From NCBI GenBank assembly GCA_045658525.1, contig JAZOVD010000052.1, positions 1 through 20,488 of the forward strand: a stretch of 20,488 bases of DNA. The letters run 5' to 3'. The DNA comes from SIG673 sp045658525 (GTDB lineage: Bacteria > Bacillota > Clostridia > Oscillospirales > CAG-272). Position numbers and translations under genes: made by a program. Below the pieces are notes generated by a model. The model did not search any database and was not told the DNA's origin. It was given only the letters and a program-made list of their open reading frames with translations. How positions within the stretch are numbered: position 1 is the stretch's first letter; each line of letters opens with the position of its first letter. Positions 1 through 6,929 of the stretch are shown in pieces.

Positions 1-189
1 GAAAAAGGCGACAAAGGTGACACCGGAGAAAAAGGTGACAAGGGTGACACCGGAGAAAAAGGCGACAAAGGTGACACCGGAGAAAAAGGTGACAAGGGTG
101 ACACCGGAGAAAAAGGCGACAAAGGTGACACCGGAGAAAAAGGTGACAAGGGTGACACCGGAGAAAAAGGTGATAAAGGCGACGCAGGA
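1..189 (+). repeat. 54-bp tandem repeat encoding collagen-like Gly-X-Y units
   Basis: Two 27-bp units alternate: one reads GGCGACAAAGGTGACACC after GAAAAA, the other GGTGACAAGGGTGACACC. The 54-bp pair occurs three times without a mismatch (1-54, 55-108, 109-162), followed by a diverged 27-bp unit (163-189). The array probably continues upstream of the window. Unit length is a multiple of three, so changes in copy number would keep the frame. Confidence 0.95.
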
Positions 190-2091
190 GAAAACGGAAT
201 TACACCTCAACTCAAAATCGGCGACGATAACTATTGGTACGTTTCCTATGATGAGGGAAAAACTTGGGTGTCGCTTAACGTAAAGGCAACGGGCGGACAA
301 GGCGAAACAAACGGTACAGACGGTCTTGCATATTATCCACTTCCTGATGGAACATACGGTGTTATGGCAGGCACAACGAAATATCTTAATAAAATAATAA
401 TTCCCGCAGAGTATAAAGGAAAGGCAGTAACGCAAATATTGCCCGAAGCATTCAAAGGCGCTACCAGGCTTACTGATATAAGTATACCCGATAGCGTAAC
501 AAGCATAGGTGCTTCTGCGTTCAAAAATTGCACAATACTAACGAGCATAACGATATCAGATAACGTAGAGAGCATAGGCGCTGATGCGTTCTATAATTGC
601 TACGAACTAACGAGCATAATGATACCAAATAGCGTAGAGAGCATAGGTTCTTCTGCGTTCCGTGGTTGCACAGGACTGACAAGTATAACGATACCTTTTG
701 TCGGTTCAAACAAGGATGCAACTGGATATGAACACCACTTCGGTTATATTTTTGGATATACAAGTAGTAGTAGTTCCTCAAGTGGGTATCATTATCGCTA
801 CAACGACTTGTATTATACATACTACATTCCGACTTCGCTCAAAACTGTTATTCTTTCCGATAGCATAACGAGCATAGGCATGGATGCGTTCTATAATTGC
901 ACTGGACTTACGAGTATCACGATACCGAATAGCGTAACGAGCATAGGCTCTTATGCGTTCTATGGTTGCACAGGGCTTACGAGCATAACTATACCTGATA
1001 GTGTAACAAGCATAGGCTATGAGGCGTTCAAGGATTGCACCGGACTTACGAGCGTAACGATAGGAAATAGCGTAACGAGCATAGGCTATAATGCGTTCTA
1101 TGGTTGCACAGGGCTTACGAGTGTAACGATACCAGATAGCGTAAGAAGCATAGGCGATTATGCGTTCCGTGGTTGCGTAGGACTTACGAGTGTAACGATA
1201 GGAAATAGCGTAACGAGCATAGGCTCTTATGCGTTCAGGGATTGCACAGGGCTTATGAGTGTAACGATACCAGATAGCGTAAGAAGCATAGGCAATTATG
1301 CGTTCAGGGATTGCACAGGACTAACGAGCATAACGATAGGAAATAGCGTAACGAGCATAGGCAGTGAGGCGTTCTATAACACAGGATATTACAATAACGA
1401 AGCAAATTGGGAAAATGGTGTATTGTATATAGGTAAGTACTTGATAAATGCTAAAACTTCAATATCGGGAAATTACACTATAAAAGATGGTACGCTTTGC
1501 ATAGGCGATAGTGCGTTCTATAACTGCCAAAGACTTACAAGTATAACAATACCCAATAGCGTAACGAGCATAGGCGGTAATGCGTTCTATCATTGTACAG
1601 GGCTTACGAGCATAGCAATACCGAATAGCGTAACGAGCATAGGCAGTAGGGCGTTCGAGTATTGCAGCGATCTAACGAGCGTAACGATAGGAAATAGCGT
1701 AACGAGCATAGGAGATTATGCGTTCCGTTTCACGAAATATTACAATAACGAAGCAAACTGGGAAAACGAAGTGCTCTACATAGGTAGGTATCTGATTGAT
1801 GCTAAAACATCAATATCGGGAAATCGCACTATAAAAGATGGCACGCTTTGCATAGGCGATAGTGCGTTCTATGGTTGCACAAAACTTACGAGCATAACGA
1901 TACCCGATAGCGTAACAAGCATAGGTGCTTCTGCGTTCATGAATTGCACAAAACTAACGAGCGTAAAGTATTGTGGCACGGAAGAACAGTGGGGTGCTAT
2001 ATCGAAGGGGGCACATTGGGATGAGAATTATGACAGCATTCACCTCGAAAAACTCAACTACACCATAACCTACAACTACACAGGTAGATAA
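1..2091 (+). CDS. Collagen-like / BspA-type leucine-rich-repeat surface protein (5' truncated by window)
   Basis: The reading frame is open from base 1 to the TAA at 2089-2091, so 696 residues are visible and the start lies upstream. Residues 1-63 are seven nine-residue collagen-like units (GEKGDKGDT type, Gly every third residue). A linker of about 90 residues follows, including GDDNYWYVSYDEGKTWVSL, which resembles sequences that follow collagen-like stretches in other surface proteins. From about residue 157 there are about seventeen BspA/LRR_5 repeats of about 23 residues (core SVTSIGxxAFxxCTGLTSI). They are interrupted by a Ser/Tyr-rich insert (about residues 232-280) and by two copies of a YYNNEANWENxVLYIG module. 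The C-terminus ends TITYNYTGR with no LPXTG motif or membrane anchor. BspA-like repeats generally act in adhesion or protein binding outside the cell; that role here is inference. The export signal would lie outside the window. A bidirectional terminator follows 7 bp after the stop. Confidence 0.9.
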   Translation, partial: EKGDKGDTGEKGDKGDTGEKGDKGDTGEKGDKGDTGEKGDKGDTGEKGDKGDTGEKGDKGDAGENGITPQLKIGDDNYWYVSYDEGKTWVSLNVKATGGQGETNGTDGLAYYPLPDGTYGVMAGTTKYLNKIIIPAEYKGKAVTQILPEAFKGATRLTDISIPDSVTSIGASAFKNCTILTSITISDNVESIGADAFYNCYELTSIMIPNSVESIGSSAFRGCTGLTSITIPFVGSNKDATGYEHHFGYIFGYTSSSSSSSGYHYRYNDLYYTYYIPTSLKTVILSDSITSIGMDAFYNCTGLTSITIPNSVTSIGSYAFYGCTGLTSITIPDSVTSIGYEAFKDCTGLTSVTIGNSVTSIGYNAFYGCTGLTSVTIPDSVRSIGDYAFRGCVGLTSVTIGNSVTSIGSYAFRDCTGLMSVTIPDSVRSIGNYAFRDCTGLTSITIGNSVTSIGSEAFYNTGYYNNEANWENGVLYIGKYLINAKTSISGNYTIKDGTLCIGDSAFYNCQRLTSITIPNSVTSIGGNAFYHCTGLTSIAIPNSVTSIGSRAFEYCSDLTSVTIGNSVTSIGDYAFRFTKYYNNEANWENEVLYIGRYLIDAKTSISGNRTIKDGTLCIGDSAFYGCTKLTSITIPDSVTSIGASAFMNCTKLTSVKYCGTEEQWGAISKGAHWDENYDSIHLEKLNYTITYNYTGR
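469..1965 (+). repeat. Degenerate ~69-bp LRR-coding tandem repeats
   Basis: The DNA repeats with a period of about 69 bp, with recurring words such as AATAGCGTAACGAGCATAGG and TGCACAGGGCTTACGAG. Two alternating variants encode IPDSV/IPNSV and IGNSV at the start of the unit. The high DNA identity between units suggests recent expansion by recombination. Confidence 0.9.
1387..1872 (+). repeat. 135-bp direct duplication (1387-1521 and 1738-1872)
   Basis: The segment beginning TATTACAATAACGAAGCAAA recurs exactly 351 bp (117 codons) later with few mismatches, and both copies end at GTGCGTTCTAT. Each copy encodes a YYNNEANWEN...ISGN...TIKDGTLCIGDSAFY module. This marks a larger repeat unit laid over the LRR period. 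Confidence 0.85.
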
Positions 2092-2098
2092 GAATAAG

Positions 2099-2135
2099 AA
2101 AAAAGACAGAGAATTTCCAATTCTCTGTCTTTTTT
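2099..2135. terminator. Bidirectional Rho-independent terminator
   Basis: The arm AAAAGACAGAGAATT (2101-2115) pairs perfectly with 2119-2133 around a TCC loop. Flanking A and T runs extend it to 17 bp and give a U-tract on either strand. It sits between the convergent LRR gene and the glucokinase gene and can serve both. Confidence 0.92.
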
Positions 2136-2138
2136 AAC

Positions 2139-2194
2139 TGCACCGAAGGTGCATCATAACTACGCGAAGCGTATCATAACTCTAAACTCATAAC
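2139..2194. repeat. Short palindromes separated by TCATAAC words
   Basis: Two small hairpins, TGCACC-GAA-GGTGCA (2139-2153) and TACGC-GAA-GCGTA (2161-2173), are each followed by TCATAAC (2154-2160, 2174-2180). A third TCATAAC at 2188-2194 abuts the glucokinase stop codon. The shared GAA loop and repeated spacer word suggest a modular dispersed repeat rather than chance. Confidence 0.6.
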
Positions 2195-3142
2195 TTATCT
2201 GAGCGCCGCCGCGCCGATTATACCAGCATCGTTTCTGAGCTCAGCTATTTTGAGCTGAGTGCGCGCGTTGCCGTCCATACCGTAGGTCTCCTTAACGACA
2301 AGCTCGGAAAGGGGCTTTAAGAGGTTATCCCTCTCGTTTGAAATACCGCCGCCGAATGCAAGAACCGAGGGCTGGAAGATGTTTATTATGTTAGAGGTTC
2401 CCGTAGCAAGGTAGCTCATATAGGTATCAACTACCTCCTTTGCCGCCTTGTCGCCCTTACGCATACAGTCAAACGAGGTTCTGCCGTTGACCTTATTTAT
2501 ATCGCCGTCAACGTAGTCCCACATCGCGCTGTCCTTACATTCTTCCATCTTTTCCTTAGTCATACGGATAAGAGCCGTAGCGGAGCTATACGCCTCCCAG
2601 CAGCCCTTACGTCCGCAGGAGCACTGAACGCCGTTATGTACTATTACCATGTGTCCAAGCTCTCCGCCCGCGAAGTTAAATCCGCTGTAAAGCTTGCCGT
2701 CAGCGATTATTCCGCCGCCAACGCCCGTTCCGAGCGTTATCATAACGAAATCCTTCTGTCCCGCGCCCGCGCCCGCGACCGCTTCGCCGTATGCCGCGGC
2801 GTTAGCGTCGTTAGCTATAAGTACCTTAGATACAGGGAACTCCGCTTTAAGCTTATCTCTTATCGGATAATTACGGAAAGGAAGGTTATTTGCGTAAACA
2901 ACGACTCCTCTGTCGGGGTCTGCCGTTCCGGGAGTGGCTATACCAACGCTTTCGATGTCCGCTACCGTAAGACCGTTATCCTCGCAGAGCTTACGGCAGA
3001 CGGCAGCCATATCCTTTACTATCTCGTCCGCCTCGCGCTCAGCTCTCGTCTCAACGGAAGCCTTGCTTATTATCTTGAAGTCCTCGCTTACAAGTCCGGC
3101 GGCAATGTTCGTTCCGCCGAGGTCTATTCCTATACTGTACAT
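2195..3142 (-). CDS. glcK: ROK-family glucokinase
   Basis: This 315-residue cytoplasmic kinase should phosphorylate glucose with ATP to give glucose 6-phosphate. The N-terminal phosphate-binding motif DLGGTN is at residues 7-12, and the catalytic Asp is in NDAN (Asp112). The ATP-binding loop is TLGTGVGGG (136-144). The ROK zinc site is visible: His164 in GGELGH followed by CSCGRKGC (Cys174, Cys176, Cys181). The E-x-G-H motif favours glucose or a related hexose over a fructokinase. Length matches Gram-positive ROK glucokinases. The ATG start at 3140-3142 has AAAAGGAG (3151-3158) 8 bp upstream. The gene stands alone, between the terminator on its 3' side and a palindromic repeat on its 5' side. 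Exact sugar specificity cannot be settled from sequence alone. Confidence 0.92.
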   Translation of the reverse strand: MYSIGIDLGGTNIAAGLVSEDFKIISKASVETRAEREADEIVKDMAAVCRKLCEDNGLTVADIESVGIATPGTADPDRGVVVYANNLPFRNYPIRDKLKAEFPVSKVLIANDANAAAYGEAVAGAGAGQKDFVMITLGTGVGGGIIADGKLYSGFNFAGGELGHMVIVHNGVQCSCGRKGCWEAYSSATALIRMTKEKMEECKDSAMWDYVDGDINKVNGRTSFDCMRKGDKAAKEVVDTYMSYLATGTSNIINIFQPSVLAFGGGISNERDNLLKPLSELVVKETYGMDGNARTQLKIAELRNDAGIIGAAALR

Positions 3143-3165
3143 AACGTTATCTCCTTTTCGTTTTC

Positions 3166-3171
3166 AGTATA
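3166..3171 (-). promoter_or_regulatory. Possible -10 element for the glucokinase gene
   Basis: TATACT on the minus strand lies 23 bp upstream of the ATG in an A+T-rich stretch. No good -35 hexamer is present at 16-18 bp, so this is a weak call. Confidence 0.3.
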
Positions 3172-3201
3172 TTTTGAAATTAAAATTTAGTCGTCATAAA
3201 T

Positions 3202-3302
3202 GGCTCCCTTGTGTAAAGGGAGCTCCGCCGTAGGCGGTGAGGGATTGTCACAACCCCTCCGTCACGGCAAGCCATGCCACCTCCCCTTGCACAGGGGAGG
3301 CT
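3202..3302. repeat. ~100-bp palindromic intergenic element (MITE-like)
   Basis: The two ends are imperfect inverted copies of each other: GGCTCCCTTGTGTAAAGGG on the left and the reverse complement of CCCCTTGCACAGGGGAGGCT on the right. Local hairpins are GCTCCCTT/AAGGGAGC (3203-3210/3216-3223), CCGCC/GGCGG (3225-3229/3233-3237) and CCTCCCCT/AGGGGAGG (3280-3287/3293-3300). The middle GAGGG...CCCCTC is also symmetric. It has no coding capacity. It lies just after the ldh-like stop codon and could help end that transcript. Confidence 0.75.
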
Positions 3303-3312
3303 AATAGATGTT

Positions 3313-4272
3313 TCAGATATTGGGTATCAGATGTCTTATCTTTTCGATAGACTTTCTGACCTCAGCTGCCGTACTGAGCAGCTTTATTTTTTCGTCGGCG
3401 GTAAGCTCGTATTCGGTTATCGAGCTTATTCCGGTGTGTCCTATGCGAGCGGGCGCGCCGATACATATATCGTTTATCCCGTACTCGCCTTTAAGCGTTA
3501 CCGAGACGGGCATTTCCGTATTCTCGTCGAACAGCACCGCCTTTACTATCTGCAAGGCGACCGACGCTATACCGAACACCGCCGCACCCTTTATTCCCGT
3601 TACTCTCTGTTTCAGATCGAGCGCTGTGCGTTCTATAAGCGCGAGGTCGTCCTGCGCAAGTATTTTGGTTATCTCGCGTCCGCCAACTCTCACACAGCTC
3701 CACGGAACGAACTGTGACGGCCCGTGCTCTCCGAAGAAGAACGCGTCAACGTCTCTTACGTCCGAAAGAAGCCTCTCCGCTATACAGTAACGAAGTCTCG
3801 CCGAGTCAAGCGACGTACCCGTGCCGATAACTCTGTTCTCTGGCAATCCCGAAAGCTTTCTTACCATATATGTGACCGTATCGACGGGGTTTGTTATGAC
3901 CACGAACGTGCCGTTAAAGCCGCTGTGCATTATTTCGGGTATGACCGTTGATATTACCGTTCCCGTCGAGCCTATCATATCCTCTCTGCTCGTTCCCGCG
4001 TAAGCGCAGGAGAGCGCGAGAACCACTATATCAACGTCTCCGCACATACTGTAATCGCCATCGGTTATGTTCATTCTGTACGGAGCAAACGCTATGGAAT
4101 GACGTATATCGCACGCGTCAGCCCACGCTTTTCTTTTGTTTATATCTATGAGCATTATATCGTCACAGATATGGCTCTGCGCGAGTCCGAACGCGAGCGC
4201 CGATCCTACCGCGCCGCATCCGGCTATCGCGACCTTAGTTCTTCCTATCGCCAAACCGTTGTCCTCCGACAC
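3313..4272 (-). CDS. Lactate/malate dehydrogenase-family protein with atypical specificity loop
   Basis: The 319-residue protein has the LDH/MDH fold. The NAD-binding motif GCGAVG is at 18-23, and Asp43 in LIDINKRKA is the acidic residue that favours NAD. Catalytic residues match: Arg96 (LDH Arg109), Asn128 in TNPVDTV, Asp156 and Arg159 in LDSARLR, and His183 in GEHGPSQF. The substrate-specificity loop is unusual. Where LDH has AGAPQKPGETR and MDH has a KPGMTR type loop, this protein reads LSCAYAGTSR (87-96). It is about one residue shorter and has neither the Gln of LDH nor the Arg of MDH. The Thr usually found near the end of the pocket is replaced in IKGAAVFGIA. It is therefore a probable NAD-dependent 2-hydroxyacid dehydrogenase of unknown substrate. 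The GTG start (4270-4272) lies 3 bp after the dnaI stop, so it is the last gene of that run. Confidence 0.82.
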   Translation of the reverse strand: MSEDNGLAIGRTKVAIAGCGAVGSALAFGLAQSHICDDIMLIDINKRKAWADACDIRHSIAFAPYRMNITDGDYSMCGDVDIVVLALSCAYAGTSREDMIGSTGTVISTVIPEIMHSGFNGTFVVITNPVDTVTYMVRKLSGLPENRVIGTGTSLDSARLRYCIAERLLSDVRDVDAFFFGEHGPSQFVPWSCVRVGGREITKILAQDDLALIERTALDLKQRVTGIKGAAVFGIASVALQIVKAVLFDENTEMPVSVTLKGEYGINDICIGAPARIGHTGISSITEYELTADEKIKLLSTAAEVRKSIEKIRHLIPNI

Positions 4273-4275
4273 TTC

Positions 4276-5250
4276 TTATTCCGAGAGCTTCTGCATACGA
4301 ATGTCCTTGCCCAAAAACGCAAGAACTATAAATTCACCGAACAGTCTCGACGTTATGCGTCCCGCATATTTTGACATCATATCGTCCTTTTCAAGATTCG
4401 TGTTTATTATCGTCGGAAGTCCTTTGTTAGTTCTGGTATTTATGAGATTATAGAAACAGGATACGGAGAACTGGTTGATCTCCTCCGTTCCGAAGTCGTC
4501 TATTATGAGAAGGTCGGCATCAAAATATCTGTCGCTATCCTTCTCCTGAGATCCGTTATAGCTTCTTTCAAATCTTTCGTGACCGAACACCGAAACGACT
4601 CCCTGTGACGTTTCGTAAACCACGTCGTAGCCCTTGTCTATTACCGTCTTTGCTATGGAAGTCGAAAGATGTGTCTTTCCAAGCCCCGTTCCCCCCACAA
4701 AGAGGAGCGACGGAGAGCTTTTAGTAAAGCCTTCGGCGTATCTTCTGCAAGCGTTAAGATTTTGCTCGGCTATCATTCTATCCTCGCCCGTATAGTATTT
4801 GAGCGAGAAATTGTCAAAGCTCTGCTGTGTAAGCAAAACTCCGAGTCCCGAGCTTTGATAACCCATAAGCACACATTCGCGTCTCATACAGTCGCACATC
4901 TTATCTTCAAGATACCCCGTATCGTTACATTTCTTGCACTCGTAACGCGGCTTCGTATAATCCGCATCAAATCCGCCCGAGATAAGGCAATCGGCTCTTG
5001 CGCTTTCAAGCTCCTCGCTTTCCTTTCGGAGAGCTTCTATACGCTTTGCCGTTTCGGCAGGATCCTTTGCCTCCGCTACCGCCGCGATTATCTCCTGACC
5101 TATTCTCGGAAAAGCAGCGTCTATCTCTTTAAGTTCGGGAAGCTTTGCGTAAGCCTGTGCAAGCCTTACGCGTGCGTCCGCCTCCGCCTGTACCTTTTTT
5201 GCGGTCATACGCGCGCGGACCTTAGCTATGTTTTCACTTCGAAATCCCAT
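4276..5250 (-). CDS. dnaI: DnaI/DnaC-like helicase loader (AAA+ ATPase)
   Basis: This 324-residue protein is a probable loader of the replicative helicase onto DNA. A helical, charged N-terminal part (about 1-95) is followed by a zinc-binding Cys cluster (Cys105, Cys108, Cys119, Cys121), as in Bacillus DnaI. The AAA+ domain follows: Walker A GGTGLGKTH (186-194), Walker B LLIIDDFG (247-254), sensor Asn in INTN (about 282-285) and an arginine-finger-like SRLF (301-304). Length is close to the family's usual 300-330. The ATG has AAAGGA (5260-5265) 9 bp upstream and starts 25 bp after the stop of the DnaD/DnaB-like gene. That pairing mirrors dnaB-dnaI in Bacillus. Phage or plasmid DnaC-type loaders are similar, but the conserved Cys cluster and the chromosomal neighbours favour a housekeeping role. 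Confidence 0.9.
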   Translation of the reverse strand: MGFRSENIAKVRARMTAKKVQAEADARVRLAQAYAKLPELKEIDAAFPRIGQEIIAAVAEAKDPAETAKRIEALRKESEELESARADCLISGGFDADYTKPRYECKKCNDTGYLEDKMCDCMRRECVLMGYQSSGLGVLLTQQSFDNFSLKYYTGEDRMIAEQNLNACRRYAEGFTKSSPSLLFVGGTGLGKTHLSTSIAKTVIDKGYDVVYETSQGVVSVFGHERFERSYNGSQEKDSDRYFDADLLIIDDFGTEEINQFSVSCFYNLINTRTNKGLPTIINTNLEKDDMMSKYAGRITSRLFGEFIVLAFLGKDIRMQKLSE

Positions 5251-5275
5251 CAGATCTTTTCCTTTCCGAAAAAGT

Positions 5276-6250
5276 TTATTTTTCTCCCGCCATACGCTGA
5301 TAGCTTCGCTTCAAGGCAAGTCCAAAGAACTCGTCGGTATCAAAGCTCGTACCGAACTTCTTCTTTTTCTCCTTTTCGCTCTTGTATCTGTTTACGGCGT
5401 TTTCGGCATCCTCTTTCGTGCGTACTCCCGAGGTGTACCAGTTTTCGAGTATCGCGTTGGCGTAATCAAAGCTGAACGCGCCCTTAATATCTACCGTTAT
5501 CTCGTAAGCATAGCGTATCGTGTCCTCGCCGTATCCGAAATCGCTTGCCCAACGCTTTATCATAGCGTTTTCCTTCTGCGTATAAGCACGGTTTCCTATT
5601 CCGAGCCACGAGCGAAGCTTTCCCGCTATACCGTCGTAAAGCTCCATCTCCTTTAAATACGCGTCAAGATCGTCAATCGTCACTATATCCTTGTTTACAA
5701 GATCCGTTGCCGCTTTTTCTATGTATCTTACCGTGCATCCCGGCTTCTTGACGACAAAATACTGACAAAGGGTTACGACGTAATCGGAGGAAAGCCCAAG
5801 CCAATCGCAAAGACTGACCATAGTGTTCGTTTCAACGGTATTGAAGATACGCCCCATTACCTGCTGACAAACGTCTATCATTTCCTTTATCTGTCCGCCG
5901 TTCTTTCCGAGAAGCTCGGAAATCTGATTCCCCGTATATTTCGGCTTGGTCTCCTTTGCGGGCTTTTTGATCTCGCTTTCCGCCGTGACCTCTGCCGTAT
6001 CCGCGATCTCAGTCTCTCCTATCGCACCGACTCCGCGCCAGAATGCTATCGAGCTTTCGACTCCCGTCTCGGCAAGACCTGTTCTTTCCGCTACCGTCTT
6101 GACCGTTACCTCGCCGTTTTCCGCAAGGATAGCAGTCAGAACTCTTATATCTGTAAGCGAAGCGTTACCGCTTATTATCTTTTCGGCAGCAGAGGACGGC
6201 AGTACCGTTACCCCCGTGCCGTAGTTTACAAAATATGCCTTAATCGCCAT
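5276..6250 (-). CDS. DnaD/DnaB-family primosome protein with two DDBH2-like domains
   Basis: The 324-residue protein likely acts with the adjacent loader in replication initiation or restart. The N-terminal ~75 residues look like a winged-helix DDBH1 domain (LTDIRVLTAILAENGEVTVK, then TVAERTGL). An acidic, proline-containing linker follows. Next is a first DDBH2-like domain (about 105-205) whose tryptophan motif is degenerate (YIEKAATDLVNKD). A second DDBH2 domain (about 225-290) carries the family signature YANAILENWYTSGV. The C-terminus has a Lys-rich stretch (KSEKEKKKKFG). This DDBH1-DDBH2-DDBH2 order resembles Bacillus DnaB more than DnaD. I chose the ATG at 6248-6250, which begins MAIKAYFVNYGTG 16 bp after the rex stop. 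A TTG start at 6299-6301 would overlap rex and has no ribosome binding site. Confidence 0.85.
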   Translation of the reverse strand: MAIKAYFVNYGTGVTVLPSSAAEKIISGNASLTDIRVLTAILAENGEVTVKTVAERTGLAETGVESSIAFWRGVGAIGETEIADTAEVTAESEIKKPAKETKPKYTGNQISELLGKNGGQIKEMIDVCQQVMGRIFNTVETNTMVSLCDWLGLSSDYVVTLCQYFVVKKPGCTVRYIEKAATDLVNKDIVTIDDLDAYLKEMELYDGIAGKLRSWLGIGNRAYTQKENAMIKRWASDFGYGEDTIRYAYEITVDIKGAFSFDYANAILENWYTSGVRTKEDAENAVNRYKSEKEKKKKFGTSFDTDEFFGLALKRSYQRMAGEK

Positions 6251-6266
6251 TTGATTTTTCGCTTTC

Positions 6267-6926
6267 TTAGATCTCCGTTTCAGCGTCACGTCCCGCTTCA
6301 AGACAGAGAAGCATTATCTGATCGGAAAGATGTATGTTCTTCACCTTTGTCGTCTCGCTCGATAACTGAGCATCGGTAAAGTTCCATATCTCCCGTATCC
6401 CGCCCGAGGGTCTCTTAGAATTTACGCTATCCGCTATTTTAAGTGCCTCTGACACGCTTTCAAGCGTTCCGGCGAGTATCAGAACATGAGGAGCTTCCCT
6501 TTCGTAAAAGCTCGCAAGCTCGTCAAACCCGAGCATACCCTCGCGTTTTTCCGAGCCTATGTCCGCTATCCTCGCTTTGAGCTTTATTCCGCGCTTTGAT
6601 ATTATCTGCGTAGCGGCTATCGCCTCAGCAAGCGGTGTACTTCCGACTATTGCCGCGCAGAATTTATCGGAGAGTTGAAGTATCTCCGCTATCGTTTTGT
6701 ATAGCGTCGGTATCCCGTAGCCGTAGCTCCGTTGACCCTGACAGCCTATCGCCTTTATGTCAGTCCTTACCTGAGACGGCGCAAGCCCCATCTCTGACGC
6801 CAGCTCCTCCGAGCTTATCCTCTCCTTTCCCATACCGTAAAAACGTATGAGCGCTCGGAAATAAGACGGTAAACGTCTGATAAGCGCCTTTGGGAGCTTG
6901 CTTCTTACGTCTGTGCTTGTTGCCAT
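6267..6926 (-). CDS. rex: Rex-like redox-sensing transcriptional repressor (degenerate dinucleotide motif)
   Basis: The 219-residue protein matches Rex along its length. Residues 15-70 form the winged-helix DNA-binding domain (LIRRLPSYFRAL, then ISSEELASEMGLAPSQVRTD and the GxQGxRSYGYG turn). A Rossmann-like domain follows, and the C-terminus has the Rex signature GIREIWNFTDAQL (176-188) and a swapped-helix region (IHLSDQIMLLCLE). Canonical Rex senses the NADH/NAD ratio and represses fermentation and respiration genes. Here the dinucleotide loop reads GSTPLA (95-100) where the family has GxGxxG (for example GxGNLG), so NADH binding may be altered or lost. The gene begins 3 bp after the icd stop and ends 16 bp before the primosome gene. 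Family call is firm; redox sensing is uncertain. Confidence 0.85.
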   Translation of the reverse strand: MATSTDVRSKLPKALIRRLPSYFRALIRFYGMGKERISSEELASEMGLAPSQVRTDIKAIGCQGQRSYGYGIPTLYKTIAEILQLSDKFCAAIVGSTPLAEAIAATQIISKRGIKLKARIADIGSEKREGMLGFDELASFYEREAPHVLILAGTLESVSEALKIADSVNSKRPSGGIREIWNFTDAQLSSETTKVKNIHLSDQIMLLCLEAGRDAETEI

Positions 6927-6929
6927 TTA

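Noticed and set aside
1..162. Regular 54-bp repeats as a possible CRISPR array
   Set aside because: Units are directly adjacent with no unique spacers and they encode Gly-X-Y repeats in a long open frame.
17..283. An open frame with MTPEKKVTRVTPEKK-type repeats
   Set aside because: It is the +1 frame of the collagen-like repeat. Because the unit length is a multiple of three, all frames repeat; the Gly-X-Y frame continues into the LRR domain and is the real one.
268..2091. A GTG start at 268 for the LRR protein
   Set aside because: The frame is open upstream to base 1 and carries the collagen-like repeats, so this GTG is internal.
6251..6301. TTG start extending the DnaD/DnaB-like protein by 17 residues
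   Set aside because: It would overlap rex, lacks a ribosome binding site, and adds a basic segment that is not typical of the family's N-terminus.
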